Assembly (NCBI GenBank): GCA_011525915.1
Contig: WYBM01000057.1
Span: 55,311-119,310, forward strand
DNA length: 64,000 nucleotides
Direction: 5' to 3'
Source: Ardenticatenaceae bacterium
GTDB taxonomy: Bacteria > Chloroflexota > Anaerolineae > Promineifilales > Promineifilaceae
Positions 47,881-56,753 of the stretch are shown piece after piece (position 1 is the stretch's first letter; each line of letters opens with the position of its first letter). Made by a program: the position numbers and the translations under genes. The notes under the pieces are model-generated. The model did no database searches, was not told the DNA's origin, and saw only the letters and a program-made list of their open reading frames with translations.

Positions 47881-50070
47881 TCACTCAACGACAATGGACA
47901 TGTGAACGGGTGTGACGGGTAGGTTTTTAAGCGCCAGGGCCAGATCCGGCACATGGACAGGTGTCAGGCTGGCCGCGCACGCCTTAAATTCCGGCTCTTT
48001 AGAAATGGGGTCTACGGCCGTGTTTGTCAGGTTGTTGGCCGCTTTATTGTAACCGCTGAGCCGCCCCCAATGGAAGGGCATGAAGATCGTGCCCCGACGT
48101 ACCCGGTCGGTAATGGCTGCCTGGGCGATGGCCGTGCCCCGGCGGGTGGCAACCTTCACCATGTGCGCCTCTTCAATGTCCAGCGCGGCGGCGTCATCGG
48201 GGTGAATTTCCACAAAAGGTGCTTCGTTCCCCTTCAGCAGCTGTGGTGATTTGCCTGTGCGGGTCATGGTGTGCCATTGGGTTGGCAGGCGGCCGGTTGT
48301 TAGCACCAGCGGGTAAGCGGCGTCTGGCATTTCCGCCGGTTCGGCATGGAGTGGGGCATGGAACCGGGCACGGCCGTCAGGCGTGGCAAAGCGCTGGTTG
48401 GTGTACAATCGCTTCGAACTGGGGGCTGTCTTAGAGGGAACGGGCCACTGCATGGGGCCTTCTTTTTGTAAACGTTGGTGGCTTAACCCCGAATAATCAC
48501 AAACCCGGCGGCTGGTCAGCCATACAAACTCCTGGAAAACCTGGGCCGCATCGGCAAAAGCAAACGCCTGCTCAAACCCCATTGCCCGGCCAAAGCGGGC
48601 AAAAATCTCCCAGTCAGGCAGCGCCTCGCCGGGGGCATCTGTAAGTTTAGGCAAATAGGTGATGCGTCGTTCTGAATTTGTCATCACCCCTTCCTTTTCT
48701 GACCATTGGGCTGCCGGAAAAAGGACATGGGCATATTTTGTGGTGTCTGTAGGGTGATAAGCATCTTGCACAATGACCAACTCCGCCCGGCGCAAAGCCG
48801 CTTCTACCACGTCAATGTTAGGCATAGAAACCATCGGGTTGGTACAGGCAATCCACAGCGCCTTAATGTCGCCGCGTGCGGCTGCCTCAAACAGTTCTAT
48901 GGCCGGCTTGCCGGGCTTGGGGCTGATGCTTTCCAGCGGCACATCCCAGTATCCGGCCAGTTCCGCCCGGTCTTCCAAACTGGTGACTGAGCGATATCCG
49001 GGCAGTAGATGAGACAACCCACCGGCTTCCCGCCCCCCCATGGCATTGGGCTGGCCGGTCAGCGAAAATGGCCCGCTGCCTGGCTTGCCAATTTTACCCG
49101 TTGCCAGGTGCAGGTTGATGATGCCATGATTCTTAGCTACCCCTACCGTGCTCTGGTTGACGCCCATACTCCAAAAAGATAATGCCCCCCGGGCAACCCC
49201 AAATGCCCGTGCTGCGGCGACAATTTTCTCCGTCGGTAGATCACAAACAGCCGCAGCCACATGGGGTGGATAAAGGTTGGCGGCATCCAGCACCGCCTGA
49301 AAGTTTTCAGTGTGTTCGGCCACAAATGCCGCATCCACAAAACCTTCATGGATCAGCACATGCATCATGGCATTCAGCAGGGCAACATCGGCGCCGGGGC
49401 GAATAGGCAGGTAAATATCGGCAACTTTAGCGGTGGTTGTTTCGCGGGGGTCTACCACGATGACGGTGGTGGCCGGGTAGGCTTTTTTGCGTTCTTTGAG
49501 GCGGTTAAAAAGAATAGGATGGCAGGCGGCCATATTGGCGCCAATGATAAAAAAGCAGTCAGCGTAATCTATATCTTCATACGCTGGTGGCGGGCCGTCT
49601 GACCCCAGGGCATTTTTGTAAGCCACTACGGCCGAAGCCATGCACAGCCGGGAATTAGCATCAAAATTATTGGTGCCTAGAAACCCTTTGGCCAGTTTGT
49701 TGGCCACATAATAATCTTCGGTGGTAAATTGGCCGGAGCCATAAAATGCCACAGCATCGGGGCCATGTTTGGCCATGATTTGTTTAAATTGAGCTGCGGC
49801 GTGCGCAATGGCCTGGTCCCAGGTGACGCGGGCGAAGGGGGCTTCCAGATACGGCCGTACCTGGGGCGTCAATAAACGGTCTTCCGTGTGTAACGTATCT
49901 GGCAGGTAAATGGGCTTGGCGCATAACTTGCCCTGGCTGGAAGGGTGGCTCTCATCTCCCAATACTTTAACTACCCGGTTATTTGCCACCCCCACCTTCA
50001 GGCCGCACCCTACGCCACAATAAGGGCAAAGTGTTTTGTGCCATTGGTCAATTTGCATCTGGTTTGACAT
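47881..50070 (-). CDS. nasA: Assimilatory nitrate reductase, molybdopterin catalytic subunit
   Basis: 729 residues from the ATG at 50070, which follows AGAGGAGACTCT. The N terminus has a [4Fe-4S] motif, CPYCGVGC plus a fourth cysteine (C15, C18, C22, C50), with no twin-arginine signal, so the enzyme is cytoplasmic. Molybdopterin-guanine-dinucleotide domains follow: DANSRLCMASAV, CFFIIGANMAACHP, VIVVDPRETTTAKVAD, GREAGGLSHLLPGY, and a C-terminal dinucleotide-binding domain (TGRLPTQWHTMTRTGK). It reduces nitrate to nitrite for assimilation, probably with ferredoxin as donor because no extra diaphorase or BFD domain is attached. It is the last gene of the narK-nirB-nirD-nasA operon. Confidence 0.93.
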   Translation of the reverse strand: MSNQMQIDQWHKTLCPYCGVGCGLKVGVANNRVVKVLGDESHPSSQGKLCAKPIYLPDTLHTEDRLLTPQVRPYLEAPFARVTWDQAIAHAAAQFKQIMAKHGPDAVAFYGSGQFTTEDYYVANKLAKGFLGTNNFDANSRLCMASAVVAYKNALGSDGPPPAYEDIDYADCFFIIGANMAACHPILFNRLKERKKAYPATTVIVVDPRETTTAKVADIYLPIRPGADVALLNAMMHVLIHEGFVDAAFVAEHTENFQAVLDAANLYPPHVAAAVCDLPTEKIVAAARAFGVARGALSFWSMGVNQSTVGVAKNHGIINLHLATGKIGKPGSGPFSLTGQPNAMGGREAGGLSHLLPGYRSVTSLEDRAELAGYWDVPLESISPKPGKPAIELFEAAARGDIKALWIACTNPMVSMPNIDVVEAALRRAELVIVQDAYHPTDTTKYAHVLFPAAQWSEKEGVMTNSERRITYLPKLTDAPGEALPDWEIFARFGRAMGFEQAFAFADAAQVFQEFVWLTSRRVCDYSGLSHQRLQKEGPMQWPVPSKTAPSSKRLYTNQRFATPDGRARFHAPLHAEPAEMPDAAYPLVLTTGRLPTQWHTMTRTGKSPQLLKGNEAPFVEIHPDDAAALDIEEAHMVKVATRRGTAIAQAAITDRVRRGTIFMPFHWGRLSGYNKAANNLTNTAVDPISKEPEFKACAASLTPVHVPDLALALKNLPVTPVHMSIVVE

Positions 50071-50107
50071 AGAGTCTCCTCTGTAAATCGGGCATCCTTG
50101 CCCAAGT

Positions 50108-50129
50108 GTCCGGACAGGGATGTCCGGAC
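50108..50129. repeat. Perfect 9-bp hairpin between nasA and nirD
   Basis: GTCCGGACA (50108-50116) and TGTCCGGAC (50121-50129) flank the loop GGGA in the 72-base gap between the two genes. It may be a REP-like element, or may damp transcription or protect mRNA ends before nasA. Confidence 0.6.
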
Positions 50130-50142
50130 TACGAATTTTCAT

Positions 50143-50556
50143 TCATCCTGGTGGGCTGCCGCCCATGTTGTGATGGGAGATGCCCGGCAGCGATTGTGTC
50201 TCCAACTGCCACTCTTTAAGTTCCATGGGTTCTATACCAACATAGACCATGCCTGCTTCTACTTTGACGGCATAGGTTTCCAATTTCCAATGGGTGTGGC
50301 CACCCAGGTGTTCCCCGGTGACCAGACTGTAACTGTTTTTGTGCAGAGGGCAAGTGACTTTGTGTTCCCCTTGTTGGCTGCCAATAATGCCACGAGAGAG
50401 CACCATCTGCTGCCGATGGGGGCACCTGTTTTGCACGGCATACCATTCGGTCTTGTTAAAATTAAAGATGGCGATTTGCTTGTTGCCTATAAGCACACAG
50501 CCACCACCACTTGGCATAAATTCATTGGCTTGGGCTACGGGAATCCATGTTTTCAT
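50143..50556 (-). CDS. nirD: Nitrite reductase small subunit, Rieske-type
   Basis: 137 residues; AAGGAGCAAAACAG precedes the ATG. The Rieske [2Fe-2S] ligands are complete: C45-x-H47 in CPHR and C69-x2-H72 in CPLH, so this small subunit should carry a cluster; in many NirD proteins these ligands are missing. The C terminus has an unusual tail of about 25 residues (SLPGISHHNMGGSPPG). It lies 17 bases after nirB in the same operon and should pair with NirB to reduce nitrite to ammonium in the cytoplasm. Confidence 0.92.
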   Translation of the reverse strand: MKTWIPVAQANEFMPSGGGCVLIGNKQIAIFNFNKTEWYAVQNRCPHRQQMVLSRGIIGSQQGEHKVTCPLHKNSYSLVTGEHLGGHTHWKLETYAVKVEAGMVYVGIEPMELKEWQLETQSLPGISHHNMGGSPPG

Positions 50557-50573
50557 CTGTTTTGCTCCTTGCG

Positions 50574-53060
50574 CTAGGTAATGGGTTGGCGTTGACCACG
50601 CACCAGTTCAAAACGAATGGTGGGATCACTATCAGGCACATTAAGGAAATGCTTAAATCGCTTGAGATTTTCGGGGCTGGCTAGGGTGGTGCCCCATTCA
50701 TCCTGGTAAGTGCTTACCAGGTAGGCCATCTCGGCTTCCAGCTCGGCACAGATTCCCAGCGTATCTTCCTGGATGACCTGGCGCAGGTGTCCCAGGCCGC
50801 CGGGCAGCTTGTTTAGCCAGGTGGCGGTACGCATCAGCCGGTCGGCCGTGCGCGTGTAATACATCAGAAAACGATCAATGGTGCAGATGAGCATGCCTTC
50901 ATCCAGGTCGGTGGCAAAGAGCACCGCATGCTGTGGTTTCATGCCGCCGTTGCCGCCCAGGTACAGGTTCCAACCCTTCTCACTGGCGATGACGCCCACG
51001 TCTTTGCTTTGGGCTTCGGCGCATTCACGGGCACAGCCGGAAACGGCCATCTTCACTTTGTGAGGAAAGCGAATGCCCTTGTAGCGGTTTTCCAGGCGAA
51101 TGGCCAGGGCTGTGGAGTCTTGCACGCCAAAACGGCACCAGGCCTGCCCTACACAGGATTTAACGGTACGCAGCCCTTTGGCATAAGCATGACCAGATTC
51201 CAACCCCACGTCATGGAGCCGGGCCCAAATGAGGGGCAGCTCCTCCAACCGCGCGCCAAATAGATCGATGCGCTGACCGCCGGTAATCTTGGTATACAGG
51301 TTAAAGTCATGGGCTATTTCACCGATGGCGATCAGTTGCTTGGGCGTGATCTCGCCGCCAGGCACACGAGGCACAATAGAGTAGGTTCCGTTCTTTTGGA
51401 TGTTGGCCAGGTAGGTGTCGTTGGTGTCCTGGATGTTCTGGTGCTCCAGAATGTAATCGTTCCGGTAGCTGGCCAGAAGGGAGGCGACGGCCGGCTTGCA
51501 AATTTCACAGCCAGTCCCCCCACGGCCGTATCGCCCCAACAGCTCGTCAAACGTCTGAATCTGGGCAGCCTTGATAATCTGCCCCAATTCCTGCCGGGTG
51601 TAGGCAAAATGCTCACAGAGGGAATGGTCGGTGACGATGCCCACTTTTTCCAGTTCAGTGGTGAGCAGCTCTTTAACCAGGGGCACACAGGAGCCGCAGC
51701 CGGTGCCGGCCTTGGTACAGCGTTTAAGGGTGGGCAGATCATGGCAGCCGCGGGCCACGGCCGTCATAATCTGCCCTTTGCCCACGTTTTCGCAGCTGCA
51801 AATCTGGGCATCGTCTGGCAGCGAGGCCACCCCTGTACCGGCTTCGTGGCCGCCCTGGGCGATCAGGCTTTCGGGGGGGGCAGGCAGCGGTGTCTGCTGC
51901 TGATAAAATTGAAACAGCCGCCGAAAGCTGCCGGTGTCGCCGACCAGAATAGCCCCGGTAAGGGTATGGGTGTGAGGATCTATCATGAGTTTTTTGTACA
52001 CACCGGCATGGGAGTCACTGACGATGACGTTTTCATGGGTCCCATTGGCCTGGGCGTCACCAATGGAAGCGACATCCACCCCCAAACATTTGAGTTTGGT
52101 GGAGAGGTCAGCCCCCGTAAACGCTTTTTTTTCACCGGGCAGCAGATGGGCCACGGCCGTTTCTGCCATACGGTAGCCAGGGGCTGCCAGCCCATAAATC
52201 ATTTCCCGGTGCAGGGCGCATTCACCAATAGCATAAATAGCGGGATCAGACGTCTGCATAAAGTCATTGACCATAATGCCGCCGCGAGATCCCACTTCCA
52301 GCCCGGCGGCGCGGGCCAGTTCGTCACGAGGTTTAATACCTGCAGAGATGACAATAATGTCTGCCATGAGGGTGTCGCCGTTGGTGAATTGCAGGCCTTG
52401 GGCACGGCCGTTGCCGGTGAAGGCGCTGGTTGTTTTGCCCAGGTGAACGGTAACGCCCAGTTCCCCAATTTTGCGCTGTAAAACGTCAGAGCCGGCCTGG
52501 TCTATCTGCCGGGGCATAAGGCGGGGTGACATTTCCACGATGTGTGTGTCCAGGCCCAGGTCATGTAGCGCTTTGGCCGCTTCCAAACCCAACAGCCCGC
52601 CGCCAATGACAGCGGCCGTCTGACAGGTGCGGCTGTAAGCCATGATATTGTCTAAATCTTGCAGGGTTCGGTAGACAAAAACGCCCTTTTTTTCCACACC
52701 TGGCAGCGGCGGCACAAAGGGGGCTGACCCGGTGGCCATCACCAGTCTGTCATAGGGAATGGTACGGCCGTGACGGGAAAGCACACCTTTTTCATCCCGG
52801 TGAATGGTCACCACGGCGTCTTCCAGGTGAAGGGTGATGCCGCGTTCGGTATACCAGGAGATGGGCGCCAGTTGCAGGTCTACGGCCGTTTTGCCGTTAA
52901 AGTAGTCGCTGAGATGCACCCGATCGTAGGCTGGCACGGGCTCTTCGCAAAACGTGGTCAGGTGAAACAGCCCGGCACGGTCAGCCTCGGTGAGCTTTTC
53001 GATGAATTTAAAGCCTACCATGCCATTACCGATGATGACTAATGATTCTTGTTTACGCAT
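50574..53060 (-). CDS. nirB: Nitrite reductase [NAD(P)H] large subunit
   Basis: 828 residues from the ATG at 53060, which follows AAGGAGTGTGCACT; an upstream open stretch of 68 codons lacks family similarity. Domains in order: FAD/NAD(P)H pyridine-nucleotide reductase (VIIGNGMVGFKF, AAVIGGGLLGLEAAKAL), two BFD-like [2Fe-2S] units (CSCENVGKGQ...GTGCGSC and GGTGCEIC), and ferredoxin-like and siroheme/[4Fe-4S] halves with SCVGQAWC and SGCARECAEA as cluster ligands. The protein moves electrons from NAD(P)H to siroheme to make ammonium from nitrite. The order narK-nirB-nirD-nasA makes this the nitrate assimilation operon. A 390-codon open frame on the opposite strand (51309-52481) is a shadow. Confidence 0.95.
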   Translation of the reverse strand: MRKQESLVIIGNGMVGFKFIEKLTEADRAGLFHLTTFCEEPVPAYDRVHLSDYFNGKTAVDLQLAPISWYTERGITLHLEDAVVTIHRDEKGVLSRHGRTIPYDRLVMATGSAPFVPPLPGVEKKGVFVYRTLQDLDNIMAYSRTCQTAAVIGGGLLGLEAAKALHDLGLDTHIVEMSPRLMPRQIDQAGSDVLQRKIGELGVTVHLGKTTSAFTGNGRAQGLQFTNGDTLMADIIVISAGIKPRDELARAAGLEVGSRGGIMVNDFMQTSDPAIYAIGECALHREMIYGLAAPGYRMAETAVAHLLPGEKKAFTGADLSTKLKCLGVDVASIGDAQANGTHENVIVSDSHAGVYKKLMIDPHTHTLTGAILVGDTGSFRRLFQFYQQQTPLPAPPESLIAQGGHEAGTGVASLPDDAQICSCENVGKGQIMTAVARGCHDLPTLKRCTKAGTGCGSCVPLVKELLTTELEKVGIVTDHSLCEHFAYTRQELGQIIKAAQIQTFDELLGRYGRGGTGCEICKPAVASLLASYRNDYILEHQNIQDTNDTYLANIQKNGTYSIVPRVPGGEITPKQLIAIGEIAHDFNLYTKITGGQRIDLFGARLEELPLIWARLHDVGLESGHAYAKGLRTVKSCVGQAWCRFGVQDSTALAIRLENRYKGIRFPHKVKMAVSGCARECAEAQSKDVGVIASEKGWNLYLGGNGGMKPQHAVLFATDLDEGMLICTIDRFLMYYTRTADRLMRTATWLNKLPGGLGHLRQVIQEDTLGICAELEAEMAYLVSTYQDEWGTTLASPENLKRFKHFLNVPDSDPTIRFELVRGQRQPIT

Positions 53061-53083
53061 AGTGCACACTCCTTCGAAACTAA

Positions 53084-53129
53084 CCTCCCGGAGGCTTCTA
53101 CGGCAATCTGGGATGAACCCTCCGGGAGG
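53084..53129. repeat. 11-bp inverted repeat between narK and nirB
   Basis: CCTCCCGGAGG (53084-53094) and its complement CCTCCGGGAGG (53119-53129) flank 24 bases in the 94-base gap. The words CTCCTTCGAAA also repeat directly on either side (about 53069 and 53138). The element may be a REP-type unit or an internal processing or attenuation site. Confidence 0.6.
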
Positions 53130-53154
53130 GTGGCTTCTCCTTCGAAAACAACTA

Positions 53155-54486
53155 TCAATCGCTGGAAACAGCCGCCAACCGTGCTTCCATCTCCATCTTT
53201 GCTGCCATTTCATCGGCTTCGGAAAAACGAACAGTGAAGACCAGGAAGGAAATGATGGTGACAAACATGCCCAGAATCAGATAAGCATCGCTGTAAGCAA
53301 GGGCTCCCTTGAAAAGAAAGCCCGCCGTGACTGCACCAAAGTTACCGCCAGCACCCACAATGCCCGCCACAGGACCTAGTGCCCGTTTGTTAATGTAGGG
53401 CACAATGGCATAGGTAGCGCCTTCGGACATCTGTACCAAAAGGCTGAAGATGACAAGAGCGGGAATGGCCACAACCAGGGCGGCCATGCGAGAGAAGAAA
53501 GCCAGGGCGATGCCTTCTAAGAAGAGAACGACAAAAAGGAAGATAACACGGCCGTGCAGCCCGCGTGTCCGGTTTAATTTATCACTGAACAGCCCCCCCA
53601 ATGACCGGGCAAAGAGGTTCATAAGGCCAAACAGGCTGGCTGCCAAACCGGCCGCAGCCACATTCAAGCCAAATGTATCAAAAAAGTACAATGCGGCCGT
53701 GCCATTTAACGTTAATTCAATGCCAAAACAAGCAGCATAGATAAAAAAGAGGGCCATCACCCGGTAATCTTTAAGCGCTGCCAAGAAGGCACCTCTGCTG
53801 GCTTTTTTAGAGGGCATCTCCCCTTTGGTCCGCAGATCTTTATAGTTGCCGTCAGGCGCATCTTGGGTGAAAAAGTAATAAGCAATACCAGTCAAAAACA
53901 GGGCCACGCCGGGTACAACCATTGCCACCCGCCAACCTATAACCGCCGGAGCGCCAAAGGTGATAACGGCGGCCAGGATCAGGGGCATGACTGCCTGTGT
54001 CACTCCGCCACCCAGGTTACCCCACCCGGCGGTGGTGGCGTTGGCCGTGCCTACCACATTGGGCGCAAACATGACGCTGGTATGATATTGGGTGATCACA
54101 AAGGAGGCGCCAATGAGGCCAATGCCCAGGCGCAGCAACAAGAACTGTTCGTAGTTCTGGGCTAACCCCACCAGCATGACGGGCAGCGAGCCGAAGATCA
54201 ACAATAGCGTATAGGTGAGCCGCGCGCCGTAACGTTCCACCAACGGACCAATGGCCAGGCGGGCAAAGATGGTGGCAAAGACGCCGGCGATAACGGTATT
54301 GCCCACCTGTTCTGGTGTCAGGCTCAGGGTGGCGATAACGCCATTGTCCCCTTTCATCAGCGGTACAATGCCAAACCAGCCAAAGAAGCATAGAAAAAAG
54401 GCAAACCAGGTCATATGAAAGGCGCGCATCTGCGGGGTACCCAGGCTGAACAGAGTGATCTGGGTGGCTTTGTTTTTGAAATCCAT
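53155..54486 (-). CDS. narK: Nitrate/nitrite transporter, major facilitator superfamily (NNP family)
   Basis: 443 residues from the ATG at 54486, preceded by AAGGAGGCATT. About 12 membrane helices are apparent. The N terminus (MRAFHMTWFAFFLCFFGWFGIVPLM) is typical of NNP transporters, as are the glycine-rich nitrate-signature stretches AGWGNLGGGVTQAVMPL and GIVGAGGNFGAVTAGFLF. FARLAIGPLVERYGAR is the loop 2-3 MFS motif. It imports nitrate, and possibly exports nitrite, at the cytoplasmic membrane. It heads the operon ahead of nitrite and nitrate reductases. Confidence 0.94.
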   Translation of the reverse strand: MDFKNKATQITLFSLGTPQMRAFHMTWFAFFLCFFGWFGIVPLMKGDNGVIATLSLTPEQVGNTVIAGVFATIFARLAIGPLVERYGARLTYTLLLIFGSLPVMLVGLAQNYEQFLLLRLGIGLIGASFVITQYHTSVMFAPNVVGTANATTAGWGNLGGGVTQAVMPLILAAVITFGAPAVIGWRVAMVVPGVALFLTGIAYYFFTQDAPDGNYKDLRTKGEMPSKKASRGAFLAALKDYRVMALFFIYAACFGIELTLNGTAALYFFDTFGLNVAAAGLAASLFGLMNLFARSLGGLFSDKLNRTRGLHGRVIFLFVVLFLEGIALAFFSRMAALVVAIPALVIFSLLVQMSEGATYAIVPYINKRALGPVAGIVGAGGNFGAVTAGFLFKGALAYSDAYLILGMFVTIISFLVFTVRFSEADEMAAKMEMEARLAAVSSD

Positions 54487-54897
54487 AATGCCTCCTTGGG
54501 GCCATTGTGTGCCCAATAAGATGGACGCTTTTCTGTGCTTTATTTCACAAGATGGGGGTATGGTAAAGGCGGCGGCCGTTCCCGTAAATGAGGGATTTCC
54601 TGATGCCTGATGACTTGGATGTATGTAGGGGTGGTGGTAAATGGGTATCCAATTTAGTTAATGAGACAGACGGCCGTAGCCCTGCTTTGGATAGTTTGCT
54701 CATTGTTTTTGGGGTTAAGGAGGCCGGCAGGTGTCAGGAGTGTAGGAGATTCCCTGATACGGCCGTAAGGGAAACCCTGAGAAGGATGCCCCGAGGCGGT
54801 AATGAAAGAGGTGCTTAAAAGGACAGGTGTATGAATTTGAGCAGCGGCCGTAAAAGCCGTTTGTACCTTGACACGTTGCCCCAAATCAGATTAAGTA
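54487..54897. other. Non-coding region upstream of narK, with a palindromic site
   Basis: I see no convincing gene in these 411 bases. TTCCCT (54750-54755) and AGGGAA (54768-54773) are arranged symmetrically around an ACGGCCGT octamer, and AGGGATTTCCTGATG and GATTCCCTGATAC are loosely repeated words. This may hold the narK operon promoter and a nitrogen-responsive site, but no clear -10/-35 pair could be assigned on the minus strand. Confidence 0.4.
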
Positions 54898-54947
54898 TTG
54901 ACAGACGTTAACTTTTTTGTACAATTAGACAGACTGGTCTAGTTGAT
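54898..54947 (+). promoter_or_regulatory. nemR promoter with overlapping operator
   Basis: TTGACA (54898-54903) and TACAAT (54920-54925) are 16 bases apart, a near-consensus sigma-70 promoter. ACAGACTGGTCTAGTTGAT (54929-54947) covers the expected transcription start. It is repeated with one mismatch before nemA, which marks it as the likely repressor operator. Confidence 0.75.
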
Positions 54948-54955
54948 TGTTGGTA

Positions 54956-55540
54956 ATGAATAAAAAGTATCAAAAAGAAGACATTCTCCAAAAGGGAGAA
55001 ACCTTATTAATCCAACAGGGGTATCACAGTACAGGCATCAATGATGTGCTGGAAGCATGTGGCATTCCCAAGGGCTCATTCTATAACTTCTTTGAGAATA
55101 AGGAGGACTTTGGCGCGCAAGTTATCGGCCGTTACGGCAAAAAACACGCTGCTCATGCGCGTGCTGTTTTGTCAGATGGAACGCATACGCCTATAGCCCG
55201 ACTGCGCCACTTTTATGAATTGGCATATGAGTCTCATGCCGCCAAAGAAAGCCGGCAGGGCTGCTTATTAAGCAACTCAACGACAGAATTAAGCAGCGAG
55301 AGTGAACGATGTCGTGAAGTGATTGTTCAAGCAAGAGAGGAAACAATTCAGCTTATCGCTGATTGTATTGCCGAAGGTCAGGCTGCTGGTGAAATTACGA
55401 CCATGTATGATGCCCAAAAACTTGCTCAATACCTGTTCTTCTCTTATGATGGCGCGTTAGTTGCTATGCAAGCCACCAAGTCACCTGAGCCCATCAGAGT
55501 TTTTATTGATATAACGTTTGCCATGATTACGACAAAGTGA
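54956..55540 (+). CDS. nemR: TetR-family repressor, NemR-like
   Basis: 194 residues from the ATG at 54956; a TTG three codons upstream is possible, and no good ribosome binding site exists for either. The N-terminal TetR helix-turn-helix is clear (LLIQQGYHSTGINDVLEACG, then IPKGSFYNFFENKEDF). The ligand domain has the QGCLLSNSTTE motif of the NemR/AcuR group. Cysteines in QGCLLSN and SERCREV could sense electrophiles, as known for E. coli NemR. It sits upstream of nemA on the same strand and has an operator copy over its own promoter, so it most likely represses both genes until reactive electrophiles appear. Confidence 0.87.
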   Translation: MNKKYQKEDILQKGETLLIQQGYHSTGINDVLEACGIPKGSFYNFFENKEDFGAQVIGRYGKKHAAHARAVLSDGTHTPIARLRHFYELAYESHAAKESRQGCLLSNSTTELSSESERCREVIVQAREETIQLIADCIAEGQAAGEITTMYDAQKLAQYLFFSYDGALVAMQATKSPEPIRVFIDITFAMITTK

Positions 55541-55552
55541 TCTCTTTTTTGC

Positions 55553-55580
55553 CACAATCAAACAGACCGGTCTAGTTGAT
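55553..55580 (+). promoter_or_regulatory. Second operator and probable promoter before nemA
   Basis: CACAAT (55553-55558) lines up with the nemR -10 box. AGACCGGTCT (55564-55573) is a perfect palindrome inside a 19-base match to the nemR operator (one mismatch), and the upstream T-run also matches. The nemR control region appears duplicated, giving nemA its own regulated start. Confidence 0.7.
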
Positions 55581-55612
55581 ACAACCAAAGCACATAACAA
55601 AAGGATAAAAAC

Positions 55613-56692
55613 ATGCACAAAGTAACACTTTTGACACCGCTGCAAATAGGTGATTTGACTCTGCCTAACCGAGTTTTGATGGCACCCTTAACAAGAATGC
55701 GGGCCACCGATGACCGCTTGCCTACAGATATGATGGCTACTTATTATGAGCAGCGCGCCAGCGCCGGCTTGATTATTACAGAAGCGACGATCATTATGCC
55801 GGAAGGGGCCGGGTATGTGAATACACCAGGCCTTTACACAGATGAGCAAGTGGCTGGTTGGCGTACCATTACCGATGCCGTTCATGCGGCCGGTGGGCGC
55901 ATTTTTGTTCAGCTCTGGCATACGGGGCGGGTATCTCATCCCTCTTTCCAGCCCCAAGGCGCATTACCGGTAGCACCGTCGGCGATTGCTATTGCCGGAG
56001 AGTTGATGACACCGGTAGGCAGACGGCCGTATGAAACCCCACGCGCATTGGAAACAGACGAGATTGGTGGTCTGGTTGCTAAATTTGCTGAAGCGGCGCA
56101 ACGGGCCCAGGATGCAGGTTTTGACGGCGTGGAAATTCATGGTGCCAATGGATACCTGATTGACCAGTTTTTGCGTGATGGTACCAACAAGCGCACGGAT
56201 CGCTATGGTGGCTCTTTGGCAAACCGGGCTCGATTTTTGCTAGAGATTGTAGACGCGGTGAAAGAAATATGGCCTGTGCATCGCATTGGGGTACGCTTGT
56301 CACCGTCACACGATCATGGTCATATGGTAGATAGCAACCCCTATGAGAGTTTTACCTATTTTGCCGAGGCGTTAGCGCAAAAGGACATTGGTTATATTCA
56401 TATTCGGGAAGCAAATGATACAGACCGGTATGATATTGTGCCGGCAATTCGTGACCTTTATAAAGGCGTTTTGATCGTCAATGAGGGCTATAACAAAACG
56501 CGCGCCCTGGATGCCCTGGAGAGTGATCGGGCTGATGCCGTAGCGTTTGGCGCTTTGTTTATTGCTAATCCTGATTTGCCCATTCGCTTCCGTTTGGACG
56601 CCCCCTTAAATGAGGTTGACCCCAGTACATTTTATGGGGGTGGGGCCAAAGGGTATGTAGATTATCCCGCCCTGGCGTTATCTGTGGCCTGA
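55613..56692 (+). CDS. nemA: Old yellow enzyme family ene-reductase (N-ethylmaleimide reductase)
   Basis: 359 residues, close to the 365 of E. coli NemA, preceded by AAAGGATAAAAAC. The FMN-dependent TIM-barrel motifs of the classical OYE group are present: LPNRVLMAPLTRMRA, LWHTGRVSHPSFQPQGALPV, VEIHGANGYLIDQFLRDGTN with the conserved His/Asn pair and YGGSLANRARFLLE. The enzyme reduces activated alkenes, quinones or methylglyoxal-like electrophiles with NAD(P)H. The gene follows nemR and ends in a strong hairpin terminator, so nemR-nemA forms a complete detoxification unit. Confidence 0.93.
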   Translation: MHKVTLLTPLQIGDLTLPNRVLMAPLTRMRATDDRLPTDMMATYYEQRASAGLIITEATIIMPEGAGYVNTPGLYTDEQVAGWRTITDAVHAAGGRIFVQLWHTGRVSHPSFQPQGALPVAPSAIAIAGELMTPVGRRPYETPRALETDEIGGLVAKFAEAAQRAQDAGFDGVEIHGANGYLIDQFLRDGTNKRTDRYGGSLANRARFLLEIVDAVKEIWPVHRIGVRLSPSHDHGHMVDSNPYESFTYFAEALAQKDIGYIHIREANDTDRYDIVPAIRDLYKGVLIVNEGYNKTRALDALESDRADAVAFGALFIANPDLPIRFRLDAPLNEVDPSTFYGGGAKGYVDYPALALSVA

Positions 56693-56715
56693 TCAGGCAT
56701 GGCCAGATGCTTCTT

Positions 56716-56753
56716 AAAAAGCGTTGTGCTGTAACCCAAGCACAACGCTTTTT
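56716..56753. terminator. Rho-independent terminator after nemA, likely bidirectional
   Basis: AAAAAGCGTTGTGCT (56716-56730) pairs perfectly with AGCACAACGCTTTTT (56739-56753) across an 8-base loop, ending in a T-run. The convergent response-regulator gene ends at its right edge, so it can serve both genes. Confidence 0.93.

Noticed and set aside
51309..52481. Plus-strand open frame of 390 codons inside nirB
   Set aside because: It lies wholly antisense to the conserved FAD and BFD regions of nirB and shows no recognisable domain.
54588..54818. Small plus-strand open frame between narK and nemR
   Set aside because: No ribosome binding site, low-complexity Arg/Gly-rich translation, and it overlaps the probable narK control region.
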